Source: Nissolia schottii (Eukaryota; Streptophyta; Magnoliopsida; Fabales; Fabaceae). From it: a DNA stretch of 64,000 nt. Made by a program: the position numbers and the translations under genes. The DNA is taken from NCBI GenBank assembly GCA_003254905.1, contig QANU01027477.1, positions 22,104 to 86,103 of the forward strand, given 5' to 3'. Positions 57,287-64,000 of the stretch are shown one piece after another. The notes under the pieces were generated by a model. The model saw only the letters and a list, made by a program, of their open reading frames with translations. It was not told where the DNA came from and did no database searches. The number at the start of each line of letters is the position of its first letter. Position 1 is the stretch's first letter.

Positions 57287-57814
57287 TCCTATGAAAACAA
57301 CCAAATGAGCATATCAATATTTCAAAGTAAAGATAAAAGAAAACAAAAACTAATCCCTTCAATGGCAAGCAAGAGAGTTAGTGGCACAAAGAATATCCCC
57401 CTCAATGGTGTTAAATCAATATGCTTTAGTATCAAATTCCAAAGTATCTGTATGCTTTAGTATTAGTTTACAGATTAGTATCACATTAAAGTATCAGAAA
57501 AAATGACAGTAAACACCAGAAAAATTGATACCAAAAACTAGAAAATTAACAATATTGTATACTCAAATCAAATCAACAAGAAGAAAGTTACAATTCTATA
57601 CATCAAACAACCAAATCAACACAAAACCTAGTTTAGTAATGAAGAAAACAGAAAGAAAACATAGTTTAGTAACGAAGAAAACAAAGAAAGCAAAGATAGA
57701 AAAAGCAGATAAGGGTGTGAAACAGAGAAAGAAGTAAGCAAAACGAATATACAAAAAATACAAATTTTTTGTTCTGGACACAAATTTTTGTGCATGTCTC
57801 AGTAAACAAACATG

Positions 57815-58234
57815 ATTTTTGCTCGTGTCTCATTATTATTGTTTTGTCTCATAAATAAATGCTGACAAAATGTTCGGGAGAATTTGTTACTTGATTTAGT
57901 AGTAATTTATCAAATTTCTTTACTATATTTGTTTTTGATAAATTTTATACTACTTTTTCTATTTTATTTTATTTGTTACTTTCATTTTTTAAATAAATTC
58001 AAAAATTAATATATCTAAATGTAAATTTGTGTTCAAGACTTTAAATTTAAAAGTGAAAGTGATAGATAAAATAAATAAAAAGAAATATATTCATATAAAA
58101 ACAAGAAATAAAAGAGTGATTTGATTTATCTAAAGCACAAAATTAAGGGGTAAATATATTTATATGGGTTTGAATGAGTTTAAATCTAGATACATGGGCT
58201 AATGTAGGAAATTACGAATGTATGGTCGACGGGT
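57815..58234. other. Spacer, no gene seen
   Basis: AT-rich. Confidence 0.4.
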
Positions 58235-58460
58235 TTGAAATCGGTATGCGGTTGGCCGATTTCAGCGGCGAGAAAAAAAAAAGGGTCTCAAATCGGCATC
58301 CCCTGTGCCGATTTCAGCACCTTTTAAAAAAATAAAAATTTCTAGGGGCTGAAATCGGCACCTCTTGTGCCGATTTCAACCCCTTTTAAAAATAATTATT
58401 TTCGGAGCTGAAATCGACACCGCCGATTTCAGTCCTAAAATCGACACCGCCGATTTCAGT
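58235..58460. repeat. Cluster of AAATCGGCA / TGCCGATTT palindromes
   Basis: Five successive inverted pairs, each with GAAATCGGCA (or GAAATCGACA) followed 5-20 bases later by TGCCGATTTCA (or GCCGATTTCAG). They are separated by AAAA-rich spacers with CCCCTTTTAAAAATAA phrases. Each pair could form a hairpin. Confidence 0.8.
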
Positions 58461-59460
58461 CATAAAATCTCATACATCTTAATTAAATTGTACTGCCCAC
58501 ATTTTAAAAAATAAACTTTTCTAAAACAACACATACGTACAAAAAAGCCAAAATTAACTCTAGGGAAAAAAAAAAAGAAGAAGCGAGGTGACGCAATTCT
58601 ACAGGGTAATAAATTAAGATCTGCATTGACTACTATGGTGTGGCATTAAAGTCCCCCACGGCCAAGTGTGTGTGATTGTGTGCAGAAATTATAAGAAAAA
58701 TCCCGTGACAGTAAATTGCTCAACAACCTTGTCCTTGAATAACTCACATTCAATCACTCTTGAACCTTACCAGCCATAAATGCCACAGCGGTGAAACTCA
58801 ACATGCACCGTCACGTCACCGTTTTCCCCATTTTCTAACCGCAACAACGACGGTTCTAATTTTTTAAGTTGACGTAAGATTACTCTTTCGATTGTGACTA
58901 TGATCTAGGGTGATACAATCACATCTCTTAAATAACATTCTCAAATAATAAAAATGATATTTGAATCACTCATAATACCTTATTACTTTTTTAACAACAC
59001 ATTATAGGACTCATTTTTGACAAAGTGCGAGCATTGCTACATGTACATTTATTTTCCCATCATTCATTCATCATATGCTATACATAACAGCTCTTAATGC
59101 ATAACTTTTGCACACACATGCACAAGCACTTTTCATATATGCAACCAAATAAGATTGGATCTGCGGTGCGTTAAATAACGAAAAGTAACTGTTGCACTTT
59201 ATTTCATGCTCCTCGCTCACATTCTAAGTACGTAAACTTACTCTCTATCATGTATAAACAATTTAAAGTACATGCACAAAATTTTGAGCCGACTTGTATA
59301 AACTTTTCAATAATCATAAACATATGATGAAAATATAAATGAAAATGAATATGAAGAAAAAAACTTTGATACTCACAAACACAAACTTTCAAACAAGAAT
59401 GCACAAATTTTTTTGTAGACATGCACAAACTTTCCTACACACATGTACAAACTTTTGAAA
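58461..59460. other. Intergenic region, no gene seen
   Basis: Repeated ACACATGCACAA/CATGCACAAAC-type phrases at 59110-59450. No supported gene. Confidence 0.4.
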
Positions 59461-59469
59461 AATTAAAAA

Positions 59470-59831
59470 GGATTAAATATGTTTTCAGTTCCTGTAAAAT
59501 TAAAAATTGTGTTTGGTCATTGAAAATTTTTTGTTAAGAATTAGTCCTGAAAAACTTTTTGGTAGGTTTTAGTTCTTGTCATTACAAGGAGACGTTAAGC
59601 GCTGACGTAACTATTAAATGTGACGCATGACACCTTTAAATGTGTCACATGACACGTCACATGTGGTGCCACTTGTTACATTTAATGACCACGTCAGCAC
59701 TTAACGTCTCCTTCTAACGACGGAGACTAAAAGCTACCAAAAAAATTTTTAGGGACTAATTTCTAACAAAAAAAATTTTGGGGACCAAACACAGTTTTTA
59801 ATTTTACAGTGACTAAAAACATATTTAACCC
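59470..59831. mobile_element. Mutator-like MITE, second type
   Basis: The left end GGATTAAATATGTTTTCAG and the complement of the right end, GGGTTAAATATGTTTTTAG, are inverted copies. Arms continue inward for about 170 bases (GGAGACGTTAAGCGCTGACG mirrored by CGTCAGCACTTAACGTCTCC). Flanks AATTAAAAA (59461-59469) and AACTAAAAA (59832-59840) match at 8 of 9, as for Mutator-type insertion. Non-coding, 362 bases. Confidence 0.8.
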
Positions 59832-59840
59832 AACTAAAAA

Positions 59841-60839
59841 TAACGGATATGATGGAAACGAAGAAGAAAATTCTTGGATTCATAAAGAATAAGGTGTAAA
59901 AGAAAAAAAATGGAGGAAGATTGGGGAAGAAGAGAGAAAAAAAATAAAGAATGAGAAAAAAAGGAGAAACGAGTGTTAGGGAGAGTGAAGTGTACAAGTG
60001 ATAGATTTTGAAGTGTACACATAACATTTTTTTAAGTGCGTGCACCTTTTTAGTAGTCCAAATAATATTACTGCCTCGGAGAAGGACTCAATTTTTTTTT
60101 AACTCACTTATAAGAGTATTCATAATTAACTCAGTATTGACTCAACTAAAAGTATTTTTAATTGGGTTCGGGTTATAAAATTTGACTTAATATATTTTGG
60201 GGTTGAATTTAGATCATATTTTGGCTCGATCCGACCCAAAGTCTAATAGAGATACATTTTTTTAGATAATTGATTATAAACTATAAGATTTTATAGTTCA
60301 ACTAATATATTTTACACAATATTAGCGGTCTTGAAAAACATTTCATGTCTTTTAAGTATTGAATTGACATTATATTTATGCCTTTTTTTATTTGGGCAAT
60401 AATACAATTAAGTACATGCAAAGAGCTTTTCAAAAATGTAAAACTATCTTTTTAAGTCAAAAACTGCTCTTGAAAGTGCAATAGGAATATAAATATAATA
60501 AAGGGTAATTGTGAAAACTTAAAGTTAGACACTAAAAACAATTAATTGTAAATATCATTTTTATTAATAGTGTAGATAATATTATTTTTCTAAAGAAAGG
60601 AGAGTCTACGCAGACAGAGAAGCAACGCAGAGAGAGATGGTGGAAGCCACTGAACGCGAGGAAGCAGTAGGACGCGATATTGCGACACAACAATGGGCGC
60701 GAATATCCTAATGGGAATGGGAATGGGAATGGGAAATAGGATTTGGGTATATTTTACTTACTTTTTACTCTCTCTTTTATAAATAAGAAACGTCTTTGTT
60801 TAAAAAAAAAAAATTTAATTTCTAGAATCATCTAGCCGC
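59841..60839. other. Spacer, no gene seen
   Basis: AT-rich, with a (GGGAAT)n stretch at 60713-60736. A GC-richer patch at 60600-60700 has no recognisable frame. Confidence 0.4.
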
Positions 60840-61062
60840 GAAATGATGCCCCGCAATAATAATTTTCAATATTTATTTTTTAAGTTTGCAACGGAATGGC
60901 CTGACACAGTTTTCTTTTTTTTTAACTATATTTGTTGGCTGAAGGTTCCCACAGAAAACATTTACGTCACAACATCTGCCGCAAATTATGTCGCAAATTT
61001 GTTGTGGAATCGTGGCCATTGCAAATTTTTCACCGCATTAATAAGTCATTTTTTTAATAGTG
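60840..61062 (-). mobile_element. Possible CACTA-type transposon end
   Basis: On minus the segment starts CACTATTAAAAAAATGAC at 61062 and has sub-terminal GCGGTGAAAAATTTGC and TTTGCGACATAATTTGCGG repeats. No matching opposite end was located, so confidence is low. Confidence 0.35.
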
Positions 61063-62740
61063 CCACTTTACTACTAAGTATACATGTGAGGACGACAAAT
61101 ATTATAAATCAAGAGTCAAAGTGATGGGTAAAATAAATTGAATAGAGTGCTCTCAAGGACTAGTTAATTTTATGGGGCATGACTTGACATCGTTGTAGTG
61201 TGTGTTTAAATTTTTAGTACGAGGGTGCTAGAATTGATTTTAAGCTTTTAACTAGTTAAAAAAAATGAAAAATAATCACTTTTGATACGGTAAAATTGAT
61301 TTTGACAAAAACAAAAAATCAAACACACTCTTAATTTACTTGATTTTGGCACCGCGCCTCTTGGATCGTGTCTAATAATTTCTAAACCTGCTAAACGTTT
61401 TATTTATTTATTTGAGAGCTCTTATAAAACAAAATAAAAATAAATAATCATTTAAAATATATCCCGTTGGCATTGGTAGAGGAAGTTACGTTAGACAGCC
61501 CAAGTAACAGTTTTTTTATTCCTATGATAATTAAAATAATGCATAAGCAATTAACCATTTCTCTAGTTTATTTATTTGGAGTGTGGGATGATTTAAACTT
61601 TTTGTCTTACTTGGGAAATGAATCATGGATCGTATAAGACAAAAATGGGAATGCTAAATTAGCAACATACGTAAGATCATATGAGAACATGTTAGTCAAA
61701 ATGTTGGCTAGTTATCACTTGCGAAGCCTATTATTTCTAATGGTGTTTAATCTAAATTACATGTTAGCATGGTATTTGCATGATAGGGGATCGTGATTAG
61801 TCTTTGTTTACATTTTTACGTTACCTGAGTTGAGGAGGAGAGAGGGTAGTTAATAATTGTAGAGCATGCTTAATTTATTATATATGCTCTCAAATTGATA
61901 ATTTTTAAGATTTATTTTTCACAAATAATTTTTTACTTTTTAAATACAGATAATATTAATTATTATTTTTTAGTTACACTATGTTCAATGAAAGTAGTGG
62001 AGAAGAGAATAAATAAAACCAGAGAAAGAAGGGAGCAAAGTAAATAATAAAAGTAATTAATTTTATGTATACCTAAATTTTTTATACATGGAGACTTTTT
62101 CAAACATTTTCTTATTTTATATGCATATTTAAAAGTAGACAGGTTTTTGTGGTGCAGTGAAAAAGTAAACAGTTTGAGAATGGTGTAAGTAATTATTGAC
62201 AAACGACACTGAGAGATTACGTTTATCAATAATTAAGCCAAAATCTGTGTACCCCTTTGGGAACAAAACAAAGTTCGAAGCACATACATTTTTAACGGAA
62301 TGATGTTTGAGAAATTTAAATTTAAATTTATATATTAACTTATCTACTTTGAAGCATAATATTTAATATTTTAAAAAATAAAATAAAAGATTAAATATAA
62401 ATAACATTCATCAAAGTACGTAAACTAATAAATAAATTTAAAAGTTAAAATTTTCATGCATTTTGCTTTTCAATCCAACTTCATTTCTTAGGTGTTTGCC
62501 GGCATTAGTAATTGATAATTCAAGGCCTTTTTATTTTAGGCTCCAAATAATTTGGTGCATGTTGTGTTGGGGCCAATTAACCAAAATTGGCCCCTGAATC
62601 AAAGCCATTAAAAAAAAAGGATGATCAAGATAAATATAAATAATAATAACAAAATATTTTATTTTAATACTTTAATAATATATTTTATTTAATTTATCAA
62701 TTTATTCCTCACTATTATTTAATTTATGAATCATCAGCCA
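61063..62740. other. Intergenic region, no gene seen
   Basis: AT-rich, without a supported gene on either strand. Confidence 0.4.
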
Positions 62741-62981
62741 CACCACCATTTCTTGCGTGACGCCAACAAGAATGCCAAGGGTGCCCCACTCGTCGCCAGA
62801 GCAGCTCACGTCACCACCCGAGATATGGTCCTTACTTTGCTCTTATTCAAACATTTCATGAGACAAATTAACATGTAAAAATAAAAAAAAAGTTTATGAA
62901 GATGACAACACAAACACAATACACAACTCAACAGGATCCTACCATTTTAACTCATACAAATAAAAGTAAGAATTTGTAATT

Positions 62982-63220
62982 TTGGAAAGAAATCATATCC
63001 ATCCCTTAAAGCACCTTATCCTCGACGGGCACACTATGCGCTCATCTTCACGGCCATGCATACTTGGCTCAGATCCCTGCTTCAAGCTCCTTGTAGAGGC
63101 TGGTATCGACCTCGACACTCGCAACAATGTCGGCGGATTCACGTTGCTGCACATGCTGCCGGGATATGTGACGCCTGATCGATGTCGCGAAGCTTTTGCT
63201 TCATCTCAGCTAGCGTAGAT
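62982..63220 (+). pseudogene. Ankyrin-repeat-like relic
   Basis: A GC-richer island in AT-rich DNA. The frame reads [20 protein letters not shown] and then GGFTLLHML. This follows the ankyrin pattern (xxLLxAGxDxxxRNxxGxTxLHxx) for about one repeat. The preceding DGHTMRSSS stretch looks like a shifted GxTPLH start of another repeat. No start exon or further repeats were joined, so it is read as a fragment. Chance similarity cannot be excluded. Confidence 0.35.
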
Positions 63221-64000
63221 CCAGAGGACGCTGCTGGATTTGCCAAGTAGCTCCGCACAAACAATGCAAGGTGGAAGTGGCGGTGTTCGACTATGCGAAG
63301 GTGGGGTAGAAAATCTTAACAGATTGGGGAGGTGGAGCGCAGAAAGAACTCCGCTGGGAGAGGGTTATGTCACAACAAAGAGATGAGAGACAAGGGTAGA
63401 GAAAATCGAAGAGGACAAAAAAATAATTTCATTTTTTTTCTCCTTATTATAATATTGCAAGGACCAAATTGGCCCTCTAACACATCAGTGACCAAATTAG
63501 CCGGCTCCTTCATTTTGTACGTTTACTCGGAAACAAGAAGATGCATGTAGCTGTTAACATGTTAAAATAAATGAGAAAATTGAGTGTTTTAAATATATTC
63601 AATGCGTTGAATATTTTAAAAAATATATATATATATATAATATCAATTTTTCTTTTTTTACTTTTGTAACGAATGTTGTTAAGACACTTGTTAGTTTATC
63701 TCTAAAATAAAATAAACATATGTAATGGTAAAGTGTCAACAACCAACTTACAAAACATGCTCCAACCTATATTCTTTAAATTTTCATATTGATTGAAATT
63801 TATTATGTGCACAAACACTTAAATATATATATTTAGCGTGATTTACATGTTGGGGGATTGGGATTAGTAGCCATTTTTTATATAGTATTTAAGATTTTGT
63901 TACTCAATGTCCTTAAGACATTGATAAAGGAAGCCAAAATAAAAATGTTAAAGTTTTAAAGTATTGAATATTATTTTATTTTTTTAATATAAAATTATTA
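63221..64000. other. Right edge of window, no gene seen
   Basis: The GC-richer tail of the relic runs to about 63400, then AT-rich DNA with an (AT)n stretch near 63620. Confidence 0.4.

Larger units (their letters stand above)
55147..57814 (-). mobile_element. PIF/Harbinger transposon (degenerate)
   Basis: The left end CATTTGGTTACTGAGACAGG and the complement of the right end, CATGTTTGTTTACTGAGACA, are terminal inverted repeats. Inside, on minus, lies a broken HARBI1-type transposase. Internal copies of the end phrase (TGTTTGGTAATGATG at 55220; ATTTGGTTTTATGGAGACAAGAC at 55269) suggest nested or rearranged ends. A clear 3-base TWA duplication was not found, so boundaries may be off by a few bases. 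Confidence 0.6.

Overview
The window is nuclear DNA of a flowering plant, most likely a legume close to soybean. This is a judgement from overall character: short exons with GT-AG introns, very AT-rich introns and spacers, plant-only gene families, and legume-type transposon debris. It is not a database match. Two runs of N (10418-10446 and 33819-34365) show it is a scaffolded draft assembly.

Five protein genes can be modelled. In order: a single-exon PRA1-family gene (373-948, +); a two-exon plastid ABC ATPase of the ABCI11/NAP14 type (8094-9007, +); a long gene for a WD40 protein with a TFIIIC-type C-terminal zinc domain (14054-27503, +); a ten-exon gene for a protein with two RRMs (34434-38563, +); and a nine-exon gene for a kinase with an N-terminal USP-like domain (44369-48407, -). 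The WD40/TFIIIC gene appears damaged. Exons 1-2 and the later exons keep frame, but the exon or exons between them could not be found. The 3.5 kb interval instead holds a foldback element and scraps of unrelated genes. The five genes are unrelated in function and show no sign of acting together.

The rest is mainly mobile DNA. It includes a tRNA-derived SINE with a 17-bp target duplication (1554-1771), a short LTR element with primer-binding and polypurine sites (3891-4482), and gene relics related to reticulon, nardilysin and ankyrin proteins. There are two broken L1-type LINEs: ORF1 plus endonuclease at 9.6-11.8 kb on minus, and reverse transcriptase plus zf-RVT at 19.0-21.0 kb on plus. Three copies of one approximately 225-bp foldback family occur (12157, 15699, 44062). 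Two Mutator-like MITEs carry 9-bp duplications (28901, 59470). A copia integrase relic lies at 31 kb and a PIF/Harbinger element with a broken transposase at 55.1-57.8 kb.

The most unusual structure is a 1.3 kb foldback element (39297-40616) bounded by an 11-bp direct repeat. Its arms are made of degenerate telomere-type repeats, CCCTAA on the left and TTAGGG on the right. From 49 kb to the end no intact gene was found. That part holds AT-rich spacer, a minisatellite of about 24-bp period (51455-51935), a cluster of short palindromes (58235-58460) and transposon ends.
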